Source of the DNA: Massilia psychrophila
GTDB taxonomy: Bacteria > Pseudomonadota > Gammaproteobacteria > Burkholderiales > Burkholderiaceae_D
Direction of reading: 5' to 3'
Length of the DNA stretch: 64,000 nt
Assembly (NCBI RefSeq): GCF_002760665.1
Contig: NZ_PDOB01000020.1
Coordinates: forward strand, 21,703 to 85,702
Positions 9,257 through 19,665 of the stretch are shown in pieces. Every line of letters begins with the position of its first letter. The first letter of the stretch is position 1. A model generated the notes under the pieces. The model was not told where the DNA came from. It ran no database searches and worked only from the letters and a program-made list of their open reading frames with translations. Position numbers and translations under genes: made by a program.

Positions 9257-10032
9257 TAGCGCGGCTGGCCTTCAGGGATGAACACGTAGCCAAGGCCCCA
9301 CACGGTCTGGATGTACAGCGGGCTCGAAGGATCGGGTTCGATCAGCTTGCGCAGCCTCGATATCTGCACGTCGAGGCTGCGGTCGAACACTTCGTACTCG
9401 CGCCCGCGCGCCAGTTCCATCAGCTTCTCGCGCGACAGCGGCTGGCGCGCATGGCGCGCAAACACCTTGAGCACCGAAAATTCGCCGGTCGTCAGCGGTA
9501 CCGTTTCGCCATTCTTTTTCAGCGTGCGCGTCGCCAGGTCGAGCACGAACTGGCCGAACTCGAACGACGCCGGGGTTTCGGAAGGCGCGCCGGGGATTTC
9601 GTCCGGGCCTTTGCGGCGCAGCACCGCGCCGATGCGCGCCACCAGTTCGCGCGGGTTGAACGGCTTCGGCAGGTAGTCATCGGCGCCCATTTCGAGGCCG
9701 ACGATGCGGTCGACGTCTTCGCCTTTGGCGGTAAGCATGATGATCGGGGTCTGGTCGCCGGCGCCGCGCAGGCGGCGGCAGATCGACAGGCCGTCTTCGC
9801 CGGGCAGCATCAGGTCCAGCACCAACAGGTCGTAGCGCTCGCGCAGCCATAGCTTGTTCATCGCCGGAGCGCTTTCGGCGGTGACGACGGCGAAGCCCTG
9901 CTCGGTCAGGTAGCGCCGCAACAGGTCGCGCAAGCGCACGTCGTCGTCAACTACCATAATCTTGGCGGAATGGCCACCGGGAGCGGCCTGCGTTGTATTG
10001 TTGCCTGTACTTGGGATCGATTGTGAGCTCAT
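9256..10032 (-). CDS. ompR: OmpR-family response regulator
   Basis: 258-aa DNA-binding regulator. The receiver domain has the acidic pocket (MVVDDDVRLRDLL), the phospho-Asp in LLVLDLMLPGEDG and the conserved Lys in ADDYLPKPFNPREL. The OmpR/PhoB winged helix follows (LTTGEFSVLKVFARH, SREKLMELARGREY, VWGLGYVFIP). The first 24 residues are a low-complexity extension. It leads the two-gene operon with the kinase and is divergent from the small secreted protein at 10227. The close match to OmpR supports a role in envelope or osmotic response. Confidence 0.92.
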   Translation of the reverse strand: MSSQSIPSTGNNTTQAAPGGHSAKIMVVDDDVRLRDLLRRYLTEQGFAVVTAESAPAMNKLWLRERYDLLVLDLMLPGEDGLSICRRLRGAGDQTPIIMLTAKGEDVDRIVGLEMGADDYLPKPFNPRELVARIGAVLRRKGPDEIPGAPSETPASFEFGQFVLDLATRTLKKNGETVPLTTGEFSVLKVFARHARQPLSREKLMELARGREYEVFDRSLDVQISRLRKLIEPDPSSPLYIQTVWGLGYVFIPEGQPR

Positions 10033-10109
10033 GTGCCTGCCGGAATTGTTATATTCATGTTGCTATGGTAACGTCTTATCGCCATGCAAAGAGGGTTGCT
10101 TTTCATTCA

Positions 10110-10133
10110 TTACAACCTGTTACAAACTTTACC
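10110..10133. promoter_or_regulatory. Possible OmpR-type direct repeats
   Basis: TTACA at 10110, TTACA at 10120 and TTACC at 10129 recur with roughly one helical turn between them. They lie in the gap between the divergent ompR and the secreted-protein gene. OmpR binds tandem about 10-bp half sites containing TTACA-like cores, so this could be an autoregulatory or target site. The repeats are visible; binding is inferred. Confidence 0.35.
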
Positions 10134-10226
10134 CAATTCGCCTTACACCCCGAAACGATCAGCCATACACTGAAATCGGAGCAATCAAGCTTATCTGTTT
10201 ATACGGCATCGCGGAAGAGGAGCACC

Positions 10227-10658
10227 ATGAATATCGCGCCCACACCCAATCATGTACCAGCAAGTGCCCGTTTTCGCGGCAGTCAGGCCTTCGTCCGCGC
10301 GCTGGTGCTTGGCTGTGCAATATCATGCGCCGGCCTGCCGGCGTTTGCCGGGCAGGACCGCGAGCGTGACGGGCGCAGCAATACCCAGCAGCAGCAGCAG
10401 CAGCCGAACCGTGACATGCCGCCGCCACGCGCCGAGCGCGGCGCGACACCGCAGCAGCAGCCCCAGCCGCCACAGCAGCAGCGGGCCGATCCGCGTCAAG
10501 CCGATGCCCATGCCTATGAAGAGCAACGGCGCCAGGCCCAGCAGCAAGACCAGGGCAGCCGCCGCGGCGGCCGCCTCACGGTCGACGAGCGGCGTGAGCT
10601 GCGCCGCCAGATCAACGAAGCCGGCGTCGAACTGTACCCGAACCCCCCGCGTCGTTAA
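10227..10658 (+). CDS. Small Gln-rich secreted protein, function unknown
   Basis: 143 aa. The ATG at 10227 follows AGAGGAG. A signal peptide is evident: a hydrophobic core ALVLGCAISCAGLPAFA, with cleavage likely after AFA near residue 36. The mature part is low complexity (Gln-, Pro- and Arg-rich, with a run of CAG codons near 10388). It ends in a conserved-looking segment LTVDERRELRRQINEAG followed by PNPPRR. That tail resembles small proteins found beside OmpR/EnvZ-type systems, but I cannot assign a function. The divergent OmpR gene suggests it may be an OmpR target. Confidence 0.65.
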   Translation: MNIAPTPNHVPASARFRGSQAFVRALVLGCAISCAGLPAFAGQDRERDGRSNTQQQQQQPNRDMPPPRAERGATPQQQPQPPQQQRADPRQADAHAYEEQRRQAQQQDQGSRRGGRLTVDERRELRRQINEAGVELYPNPPRR

Positions 10659-10868
10659 ACCATACGGCCTGGGTTACCCGCATGCTGCGGCGGCGCCCGC
10701 CTGCCGCGTTGTATCTCCTTGCGCTGCACCACCCATCGACAAGCGCCGGCTTTCACCAGCCAGATAGTTTATTTGCAAGCCGCAACATGCTACTCTGTTG
10801 AAAATTAGTTGTGGCGAAATTCCCTAGCCACGCAGACAAGTCTTGCGAAAGACGCCTGGAGTACGTAG

Positions 10869-12761
10869 GTGCCGACTGAATCCACCGTTGCCGACCCCTT
10901 GAGCGTGCCTATCGGCGGGCTCGACGCATTGGGGCTGGCGCACTGCATCGTGCAGCGGCGTGACGGCGTGTACGCCGATCCAACCCCGTTCGGCAAGACC
11001 TTCCTCGCCGCCTTCGCCCATGTCCTCCACGGCAATTTCTACTTTGCCGATATCGACTACCCGCTGGTGACCAAGGCGCTGTACGATTGCGGCCCGGGTT
11101 CGTCGGCTCCACCATCGCGCGGTGCACCGATGCTGCGCATTGCCTCGCGCGTCGCGCCGTTCGATCCGGCCCGGCGCGCCTTGTACAAGGCGGTCAGGAT
11201 CAGCGAGGGCAGGGCCGAGTACTATTTTGAACCGGTCTTCCAGGCCGACCCTGGCGACCCCGGCGCAGCGGGGCAGCTGGCCATGCTCGACGTCGACGAA
11301 TTCATTGCCGACGTATGGCAGAAGGGGATCCGCTTCGGTATCGACGTGGATGCCGTGCGCGCGGCGATCGCCCAAGGCAAGGCCGGGCGCATCATCATCG
11401 CGCGCCGGCAGGACGCCGTCGCCGGGGTCGATGCCCGGTTCGTCGAGGTGTCCGACGGCATCCACCGCAGCGACGCGCCGCGCCAGATGGCCAATGGCAA
11501 GCTGGACCTGATGGCCTTCCAGAACCGGTTCCCGCAGATCCTGGCAAACGTCAAGCTGCTCAGGAAGGAGCCACGCTCGCTTGGCGCGGCCGGCTTCGAG
11601 CTGTCCGGCATGCCGATCGAACCTGCCGTGCCGATCGATGTCGACATGACGCCGATGGCCGGACCCGGCACCGCCATCGAGCATACCGCGGGCGGCGAAT
11701 TCCTGGTGTCGCGCCAGGGCGGCTTCCTCAACGTCGATGTCCACAGCGGGAAGATTTCGGTGGATGCCAAGATCGTCAGCCGCGACGGTGTGTCGTCCCG
11801 CACCACCGGCAACCTGCAGCTTACCGGCGACTACGAAGAGTTCGGCGAGGTCCAGGAAAAGCGCGTGATCGAAGGCGAAGGCATCACGATCCATGCCGAC
11901 GTCTTCGGCCATGTCGTCTCGCGCGGCGGCACCGTGCTGTTGAACCGCAACCTGGTCGGCGGCGCCGCCCACAACGCGCGCGGCGACATCCGCATCAATG
12001 GCATCGCGTCGAGCGCGATAATCCAGGCCGTCTGCGGCAACGTGGTATTGACGCGCGCCGAGAATTGCATCATCTCCGGCACCAGGGTGACGGTCGAACA
12101 CGCGGTCAATTGCGACATCATGGCCGACGAAGTGAACGTGAAGCAGGCCGAAGGCTGCGCCATCGCCGGACGCTGCGTCACCATCGAGCTCGCGGGTCCG
12201 CGCAAGCAAAACGACATGGTGGTCTACGCGCTACGCCCGGACAGCGCGCGGATCGAAGAAGTGCTGGCGCTGATGACGGCGCGGGTCGGCGAATTGAAAG
12301 CGCTGGCGGCGCAGCGCAAGGCCGGGATGGAGCAGTTGACGAGTGAGCCCGAGGTGCGCAGGTACGTCTCGTTGGCCTCGAAAGTGCGCAAGAAGGAGCT
12401 GATCCTGGCGCCTGAACAGCTGTCGCAGTTCCAGACGTTGGCACTGGCGGTGGGGCCGGCGTTGAAAGCGATCGCCAAGGCGTCGGCGGGCGTCAAGGCG
12501 GCCGAAATCGAGCAGCACGCCGGCCAGCAGCTGATCGCGCAGCTTGAACGGCAGCGTCTGGACACCGACGGCGTCAGCCGCGTCGTGGTGAGGATGCTGA
12601 ACGGCGATACCGTCGTGCGCACGATGACCTTCAACCCTGACGGCAGCAGCACTTACGACATCCCCGCCAAGGACATCAGGACGCGCCTGCGCGCCGGCGC
12701 GGCCGGCGGCGAGCTGATTTTTTCCGGTAGCGTAGGGGCGGTGGACTGGGTCAGCGAATAG
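10869..12761 (+). CDS. FapA-family (DUF342) protein
   Basis: 630 aa. The central region is FapA-like beta-helix sequence (VLLNRNLVGGAAHNARGDIRINGIAS, with repeated VTVEHAVNCDIMADEVNVKQAEGC turns). Upstream is an N-terminal alpha/beta domain, and near residues 470-560 a helical coiled-coil stretch. FapA proteins bind FlhF or other partners and influence flagellar assembly or surface behaviour, though many paralogues are uncharacterised. The GTG start at 10869 is preceded by GGAG at 10857-10860. It converges on arfB across a strong hairpin. The flagellar link is inferred from the family only. Confidence 0.75.
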   Translation: MPTESTVADPLSVPIGGLDALGLAHCIVQRRDGVYADPTPFGKTFLAAFAHVLHGNFYFADIDYPLVTKALYDCGPGSSAPPSRGAPMLRIASRVAPFDPARRALYKAVRISEGRAEYYFEPVFQADPGDPGAAGQLAMLDVDEFIADVWQKGIRFGIDVDAVRAAIAQGKAGRIIIARRQDAVAGVDARFVEVSDGIHRSDAPRQMANGKLDLMAFQNRFPQILANVKLLRKEPRSLGAAGFELSGMPIEPAVPIDVDMTPMAGPGTAIEHTAGGEFLVSRQGGFLNVDVHSGKISVDAKIVSRDGVSSRTTGNLQLTGDYEEFGEVQEKRVIEGEGITIHADVFGHVVSRGGTVLLNRNLVGGAAHNARGDIRINGIASSAIIQAVCGNVVLTRAENCIISGTRVTVEHAVNCDIMADEVNVKQAEGCAIAGRCVTIELAGPRKQNDMVVYALRPDSARIEEVLALMTARVGELKALAAQRKAGMEQLTSEPEVRRYVSLASKVRKKELILAPEQLSQFQTLALAVGPALKAIAKASAGVKAAEIEQHAGQQLIAQLERQRLDTDGVSRVVVRMLNGDTVVRTMTFNPDGSSTYDIPAKDIRTRLRAGAAGGELIFSGSVGAVDWVSE

Positions 12762-12762
12762 G

Positions 12763-12789
12763 GTCGTCTCTGCCAATGGCAGAGACGAC
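12763..12789. terminator. Bidirectional hairpin between convergent genes
   Basis: A perfect 12-base inverted repeat GTCGTCTCTGCC / GGCAGAGACGAC with a 3-base AAT centre. It starts right at the fapA-like stop and ends just before the 3' end of arfB. No T-run follows on either strand, so it may act with Rho or as a 3'-end stabiliser rather than as a classic intrinsic terminator. Confidence 0.6.
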
Positions 12790-12799
12790 GGCGCGCGGC

Positions 12800-13198
12800 C
12801 TACTCGCTTACCTTTCCCCTCATCGCCTTGGTCTGGCCGCTGCGGGCTTTCGAATCGAGGCGCTTGCGCTGCGAACTGCGGGTCGGTTTGGTGGCGCGGC
12901 GCTGCGCCGGCAGCACGGCGACGCTGTCGACCAGCTCCTGCAGGCGCCGCAGCGCTTCTTCCTTGTTCTGTTCCAGGCTGCGCGACTGCTGCGCCTTCAT
13001 CACCACCACGCCGTTTTGCGTAATGCGCCCGTCCGGCAGCGCCAGCAGGCGCTCTTTGATCGGGTCGGGCAGCGACGAGGCGCCAATGTCGAAGCGCAGG
13101 TGTACCGCGCACGATACCTTGTTGACGTTCTGACCGCCCGGGCCCTGGGCGCGGATCGCACTCATTGCCACTTCGTCGGGATTGATTTGCGCGTCCAT
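12800..13198 (-). CDS. arfB: Peptidyl-tRNA hydrolase ArfB (ribosome rescue)
   Basis: 132-aa release-factor-like protein that frees ribosomes stalled on non-stop mRNA by hydrolysing peptidyl-tRNA. The catalytic GGQ loop is in RAQGPGGQNVNKV. The C-terminal basic tail (RATKPTRSSQRKRL, then KARSG), which inserts into the empty mRNA channel, is present. Length matches the YaeJ/ArfB family. The ATG at 13198 (MDAQINPDEVA) is chosen as the family start; the frame stays open upstream only as overlap into the next gene's end. Confidence 0.93.
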   Translation of the reverse strand: MDAQINPDEVAMSAIRAQGPGGQNVNKVSCAVHLRFDIGASSLPDPIKERLLALPDGRITQNGVVVMKAQQSRSLEQNKEEALRRLQELVDSVAVLPAQRRATKPTRSSQRKRLDSKARSGQTKAMRGKVSE

Positions 13199-13220
13199 TC
13201 TCAATTGCTGCCTTGTGCCG

Positions 13221-14276
13221 TCAGCTTGCGGCGCCGGCGTCGCCAGGCGCCGCCAGGCCAACCGCATCGATCGCCCGCAGCGAGCGGTAAGCCTCGGCGG
13301 CGGACGGCGGCAGGCCGCCAAACAGTGCCGGATCGCCGAACGGCGCGCGCTGGTTTTCGACCAGGATGCGCACCTTGCCCATATAGTCCGTCAACGTCAG
13401 CAGGCGGCCGAGCGGCGAAACGATGGCGCCTTTCTGCATGCCGGCCTGCTCGCCGATGGCGTTGACGACGCTGGCGGGAAAATTCCACTCGCGCCCGATG
13501 CTGCAGGTAAGGATGCGCGCATCGCGCACCAGGCCGGCGCAGAACATTTCGGAGCCGAGATGCTTGTCGCCTTTTGCCATCTGGTCCATGATGCGCAGCG
13601 AAACGATCAGGCCGACATGTTGCACCAGGCCGGCGAGGAAGGCTTCGAACGGATCGATCCCCAGCGCCTCGGCCAGCGCGCGGTTGGCTTGGGCGCAGCG
13701 TTCCGAATGGTCCCAGATGCGCGGCGCCAGGGTACGCGTGAAATGGCCCGAGTTCAGGTCGATGATGGGACGGAACGCAACGCTGGTAATCAGGTGGCGC
13801 AAACCTTCCTGGCCGATCAGCATGACCGCATGGTCGACGCTGGAGATCGCGCCGTTGCCGTTGAGCGAGCTGTTGGCGGCGCGGATCACGGTCGCCACCA
13901 GCACCACGTCGCTGGAAATCGTGCGCGCCAGCTGGGCGCCGGAGAAATTATCGCGGCGCAGGCTTTGCAGCAGTTGTGGAATCATGCCTGGCATGCGGCG
14001 CACCAGCGCGGAGCCGGACTGCTGCGAATTGAGGATGGCGGCCAGCGCGTCGAGTACCTGGACTTCCTGGGCGTTGGTGTCGAACTCCGATTCGCCTTCG
14101 ATGTCGAACATCCAATGGTGATAGAGGCGGTTGACCAGGTCGAGCTGGTCGAAGGGCATGGCCGGCGGCGTCGCTACGGCCGGCTTTGCTGACGCCGACC
14201 TTGCCGCGGGTAACGCAAGCGCACTGGCGCCGGCGCGTGCCGGCCCCGAAAACAATCGCCGCAACCATTGGTACAT
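13221..14276 (-). CDS. HDOD-domain protein
   Basis: 351-aa cytoplasmic signalling protein with an HDOD domain, an HD-like fold without intact catalytic metal residues (IPQLLQSLRRDNFSGAQLARTISSD onward; RAANSSLNG; AVMLIGQEGLRHL). HDOD proteins occur in chemotaxis, twitching and c-di-GMP networks. The start at 14276 (MYQWLRRLF) is taken because GAAGGA lies 7 bases upstream; an earlier in-frame start at 14312 lacks a ribosome site. It is divergent from an orphan CheW gene, which supports a signalling role. Confidence 0.8.
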   Translation of the reverse strand: MYQWLRRLFSGPARAGASALALPAARSASAKPAVATPPAMPFDQLDLVNRLYHHWMFDIEGESEFDTNAQEVQVLDALAAILNSQQSGSALVRRMPGMIPQLLQSLRRDNFSGAQLARTISSDVVLVATVIRAANSSLNGNGAISSVDHAVMLIGQEGLRHLITSVAFRPIIDLNSGHFTRTLAPRIWDHSERCAQANRALAEALGIDPFEAFLAGLVQHVGLIVSLRIMDQMAKGDKHLGSEMFCAGLVRDARILTCSIGREWNFPASVVNAIGEQAGMQKGAIVSPLGRLLTLTDYMGKVRILVENQRAPFGDPALFGGLPPSAAEAYRSLRAIDAVGLAAPGDAGAAS

Positions 14277-14477
14277 GTTCCATCCTTCGTTATGCGCAAC
14301 GTGAGCTACCAATGTTGGCTCCCAGGCATCGCATCAGCATTGTAAAGCGTTCCGGTGAGGGCGCGACCATTTCATACCAACGGGAAATGTTGAGTATAGT
14401 CAACTAAGACAATCGGTTTTGGTTTTACGATAGGACTTCGTTGCATCGCCGCTCCTCGCAAAGTCGAAAGGATCACC

Positions 14478-14966
14478 ATGACCGTTACCGAAACCCGCGT
14501 TCCCGGCAAGGGCCAGACGCAATTTCTCAGCTTTCAGCTTGGTGGCCTGGAGTACGGACTCGATATCAGCAAGGTCAAGGAGCTGCGGATGCTTAATTCG
14601 CTCGAGCGCTTCGCCTCGGAAGGTGAAATCATCAGCGGGGTGGCGGTATCGCGCGGCGTGATCATGCCGATCGTCGACATGCGGGTGGCCATGTCATGGC
14701 ACTCGAGCACGCACGCTGCGCACACCGACGTCATCATCTTGCAGCTGTCGAACTGCGTCATGGGAATGGTGGTCGATGGCGTCACCGACGTCGTCAACCT
14801 CGACGACGACCAGATCCGTCCGATCCCGCGCAGCGATGGCGAAGGCAGGGTCGATTACCTGCTTGGCCTCGGCCACTGCAACGGCCGGCGCCTGATCCTG
14901 ATCGATATCGACAGGCTGATGTCGATCCAGCGCGTGGCAATCCAGGGGACGCAGCAGGCGGCGTGA
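14478..14966 (+). CDS. CheW-domain protein outside the main che cluster
   Basis: 162-aa adaptor-type protein with a complete CheW fold (LSFQLGGLEYGLDISKVKELR; SGVAVSRGVIMPIVDMR; MGMVVDGVTDVVNLDDDQIRP). CheW couples chemoreceptors to the CheA kinase. This copy is distinct from the cheW at 47117 and has no che neighbour, so it may serve another receptor array or act as a CheV-like spare. AAAGGA lies 7 bases upstream of the ATG. It is divergent from the HDOD gene and converges on the ABC-F gene with a 12-base gap. Confidence 0.88.
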   Translation: MTVTETRVPGKGQTQFLSFQLGGLEYGLDISKVKELRMLNSLERFASEGEIISGVAVSRGVIMPIVDMRVAMSWHSSTHAAHTDVIILQLSNCVMGMVVDGVTDVVNLDDDQIRPIPRSDGEGRVDYLLGLGHCNGRRLILIDIDRLMSIQRVAIQGTQQAA

Positions 14967-14978
14967 TCGCCTCCCGCT

Positions 14979-16976
<1,998 letters not shown>

Positions 16977-17022
16977 GCTGGTCTTTTCAATCTAAGGTAA
17001 ATATGAAGCGGGCGGTGCCGCA

Positions 17023-17060
17023 GGGGTCGGACCCCGGTGTTGATGTTAGGGGTCTGCCCC
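17023..17060. repeat. Dispersed GGGGTC..GACCCC repeat
   Basis: ggggtcggacccc (17023-17035) is itself a palindrome and is followed 13 bases later by ggggtctgcccc (17049-17060). It lies in the short gap between prmB and the ABC-F gene. A related pair occurs at 56419-56483. It looks like a small extragenic palindromic family different from the one at 2784 and may weaken readthrough from prmB. Confidence 0.55.
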
Positions 17061-17069
17061 CTCTTGCGA

Positions 17070-17957
17070 TTACTTTTTTAGCTGCTCAGCCGTCAGCAAA
17101 AACACCATGTCGTCGCCCGCGCTGGTGGTCAGCCACGTCAGGCCGAGGTGGCCGAACGCGGCCTCGGCGTACTCGCGTTCATTGCCGATTTCGACCATCA
17201 AAATGCCTTCCGGCGTCAGGTAATCGGCCGCGCCGTCGATGATCTTGCGCACCAGGTCCATGCCGTCGGCGCCGCCGTCGAGCGCGATCTGCGGCTCGCA
17301 CAGGTATTCCTGGGGCAGCTGGCTCATCGAGTCGGAATTGACATACGGCGGATTGGTGACGATCAGGTCGTACTTCTTGAACGGCACGTTCTGGTACAGG
17401 TCCGACGCGATCGGATTGACGCGGCCTTCCAGTTTGTAATCGCGGATATTGTGTTCGGCGACCGCCAGCGCATCGAGCGAAATGTCGACCGCATCGACCA
17501 GGCTGTTTTGGAACGCGTCGGCCATCATGATTGCCAGGCAGCCCGATCCGGTGCACAGCTCGAGGATGTTTTCGACCGCGTCCGGATCGATCACCCATGG
17601 GCTGAACCGTTCCGGCACCAGTTCGGCGATGAACGAGCGCGGAACCAGCACGCGCTCGTCGACGTAGAAGGCGTAGGTGCCGAGCCAGGCTTGGTTGGTG
17701 ATGTAGGCGGCCGGCACCCGGTCCACCGCGCGCCGCTCGATCACGGCCAGCACCTGCAGCACTTCCCCGGACAGCAGCCTGGCGTCGAGGAAGGGCTCGA
17801 GCTTGTCGAGCGGGAGTTTGAGCGTGTGCAGGATCAGGTAAGCCGCTTCGTCGAACGCCTCGGCGCTGCCATGGCCGAAGAACAGCTTGGCGTCGTTGAA
17901 ACGGCTGACGGCGTAGCGCAGCAGGTCGCGCGGGGTGGTAAATTGAGTCGTGGTCAT
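17070..17957 (-). CDS. prmB: Ribosomal protein L3 N5-glutamine methyltransferase
   Basis: 295-aa SAM-dependent methyltransferase that modifies a glutamine of ribosomal protein uL3. The SAM motif is ILELCTGSGCLAIMMA and the catalytic glutamine-binding motif is IVTNPPYVN. The N-terminal helical domain is of PrmB type, which separates it from PrmC (release-factor methylase). It lies 24 bases after dapE on the same strand, an arrangement recurring in betaproteobacteria. Confidence 0.93.
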   Translation of the reverse strand: MTTTQFTTPRDLLRYAVSRFNDAKLFFGHGSAEAFDEAAYLILHTLKLPLDKLEPFLDARLLSGEVLQVLAVIERRAVDRVPAAYITNQAWLGTYAFYVDERVLVPRSFIAELVPERFSPWVIDPDAVENILELCTGSGCLAIMMADAFQNSLVDAVDISLDALAVAEHNIRDYKLEGRVNPIASDLYQNVPFKKYDLIVTNPPYVNSDSMSQLPQEYLCEPQIALDGGADGMDLVRKIIDGAADYLTPEGILMVEIGNEREYAEAAFGHLGLTWLTTSAGDDMVFLLTAEQLKK

Positions 17958-17981
17958 GGCCTGGTTCTCGGTTGGGCGCGC

Positions 17982-19127
17982 TTACGCCAGCAGGTTTTCC
18001 AAGGTGCGGCGGTAGATATTCTTCAGCGGATCGATGAAGCGCACCTCGATATGCTCGTCGATCTTGTGGATGCTGGCGTTCGGAGGGCCGAATTCTATCA
18101 CCTGCGGGCATATCCGCGCTATGAAGCGGCCGTCCGAAGTGCCGCCGGTGGTGGACAATTCGGTGCGAATGCCAGTCTCGGCCAGGATGGCCGCCGAGAC
18201 GGCGCTGGATAACGCGCCGCGCGGCGTCAGGAACGGCAGGCCGGAGAGGGTCCACGCCAGGTCGTAGTCCAGTTCATGGCGATCGAGAATCGCATGGACC
18301 CGCGCCTGCAGCGATTCGGCCGTGCTGGCGTTCGAAAAGCGGAAATTGAAATCGATCGCCAGTGCACCCGGGATGACGTTGTTGGCGCCGGTGCCGGCAT
18401 GGATGTTCGACATCTGCCAAGACGTCGGCAGGTAATAGTCGGTGCCGCTGTCCCACTGCTCGGCAACCAGTTCAGCCAGCGCCGGCGCCGCCTGGTGAAT
18501 CGGGTTGCGCGCCAGCTGGGGGTAGGCGATGTGGCCCTGGATGCCGTTGACGACGAGGTGGCCGGACAGCGAGCCGCGCCGGCCGTTCTTGATCGTGTCG
18601 CCCAGGGAGTGCACCGAGGTGGGTTCGCCCACCAGGCAGTAATCGATGGTCTCGCCGCGTTGTTCCAGCATGGCGCAGACGACGACGGTGCCATCTTTGG
18701 CCGGGCCTTCCTCGTCGCTGGTAAGCAGGAAAGCGATCGAGCCCTGGTGCGCCGGGTAGGCCGCGATAAATTCTTCGCAGGCGACAAGCATTGCCGCGAT
18801 CGAGGTCTTCATGTCGGCCGCGCCGCGTCCATACAGCTTGCCGTCGCGCCGGGTCGGCACGAACGGCGGTGATTGCCATTGCCCGACCGGCCCGGTCGGC
18901 ACCACGTCGGTATGGCCGGCAAAGACGAACAACGGCGGGCGCGTGCCCTTGCGTGCCCACAGATTGGTGACGCCGTTCGAGGCGATGGTCTCGCACGCGA
19001 AGCCGAGCGGGGCGAGCAGTTCGATGAGGCGGCGCTGGCATCCCTTGTCGTCCGGCGTAATCGAGGACAGCGCGATCAGTTGTTCGGCCAGCGCCATGGT
19101 GCGTGACGGCGTAGCGTCCACACTCAT
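17982..19127 (-). CDS. dapE: Succinyl-diaminopimelate desuccinylase
   Basis: 381-aa M20-family metallohydrolase that releases succinate from N-succinyl-LL-diaminopimelate in lysine/peptidoglycan precursor synthesis. Metal-binding and catalytic motifs are intact: [20 protein letters not shown] and [10 protein letters not shown]. The start overlaps the stop of the ArsC-like gene (ATGA), a widespread pairing. dapD and dapC lie on the same strand about 8.5 kb upstream, separated by an accessory block. Confidence 0.95.
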   Translation of the reverse strand: MSVDATPSRTMALAEQLIALSSITPDDKGCQRRLIELLAPLGFACETIASNGVTNLWARKGTRPPLFVFAGHTDVVPTGPVGQWQSPPFVPTRRDGKLYGRGAADMKTSIAAMLVACEEFIAAYPAHQGSIAFLLTSDEEGPAKDGTVVVCAMLEQRGETIDYCLVGEPTSVHSLGDTIKNGRRGSLSGHLVVNGIQGHIAYPQLARNPIHQAAPALAELVAEQWDSGTDYYLPTSWQMSNIHAGTGANNVIPGALAIDFNFRFSNASTAESLQARVHAILDRHELDYDLAWTLSGLPFLTPRGALSSAVSAAILAETGIRTELSTTGGTSDGRFIARICPQVIEFGPPNASIHKIDEHIEVRFIDPLKNIYRRTLENLLA

Positions 19128-19498
19128 GGCTGCGCCTGGCGGCCGAGCAGATCGACGTAGCGCTGCTCCGAAAAACCGACGCTGAGCGTGTCCGCCCGGG
19201 CCAGCACCGGGCGTTTGATCACCGACGGCATTTCCAGCATCAATGCGAGCGCGCTGGCCTTGTCGATGACGGCGGCGCGCCGCTCCTCGGGCAGCTTGCG
19301 CCAGGTGGTGCCCTTGCGATTGACCAGCACTTCCCAGTCCAGTCGTTCCAGCCAGGCGGCGACGGTGGGGCGTTCGAGGCCTTGTTTCTTGAAGTCGTGG
19401 AAGTCCACATCCTGGTTATGCGCGGCAAGCCAGGCGCGGGCCTTTTTGACCGTGTCGCAATTGGGAATGCCGTACAGCGTTGTTTTTATGGTCGACAT
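19124..19498 (-). CDS. ArsC/Spx-family protein (YffB-like)
   Basis: 124-aa thioredoxin-fold protein of the ArsC/YffB family. It has [18 protein letters not shown] with a single N-terminal cysteine, and the conserved IKRPVL segment. The usual partner is dapE, with which it overlaps by 4 bases, but its biochemical role is not settled; it is not expected to be a true arsenate reductase. The ATG at 19498 ([10 protein letters not shown]) fits the family start. The longer frame upstream is intergenic. Confidence 0.88.
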   Translation of the reverse strand: MSTIKTTLYGIPNCDTVKKARAWLAAHNQDVDFHDFKKQGLERPTVAAWLERLDWEVLVNRKGTTWRKLPEERRAAVIDKASALALMLEMPSVIKRPVLARADTLSVGFSEQRYVDLLGRQAQP

Positions 19499-19665
19499 GG
19501 AGGGCGCCGCACCAGATGGGCGGACAGGGTCATTGCGGGGAAGGCCGGAGCATAGCATACGCTGACGTGCCGCGGATTGTGGCGCACGATGGGGTGACGA
19601 TTCTGCGACTTTTGCCATTTTGCGCTACTGTGAGGTGGCGATCATCATCCGTTGGAGCAGCGTGT

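Noticed and set aside
10388..10500. CAG-repeat stretch considered as a tandem-repeat locus
   Set aside because: It encodes Gln/Pro-rich low-complexity protein with mixed codons and no longer repeat unit.
14389..14404. Small palindrome GTTGA-N6-TCAAC between the HDOD and cheW genes
   Set aside because: Short arms in an AT-richer gap; too weak to call an operator without conservation.
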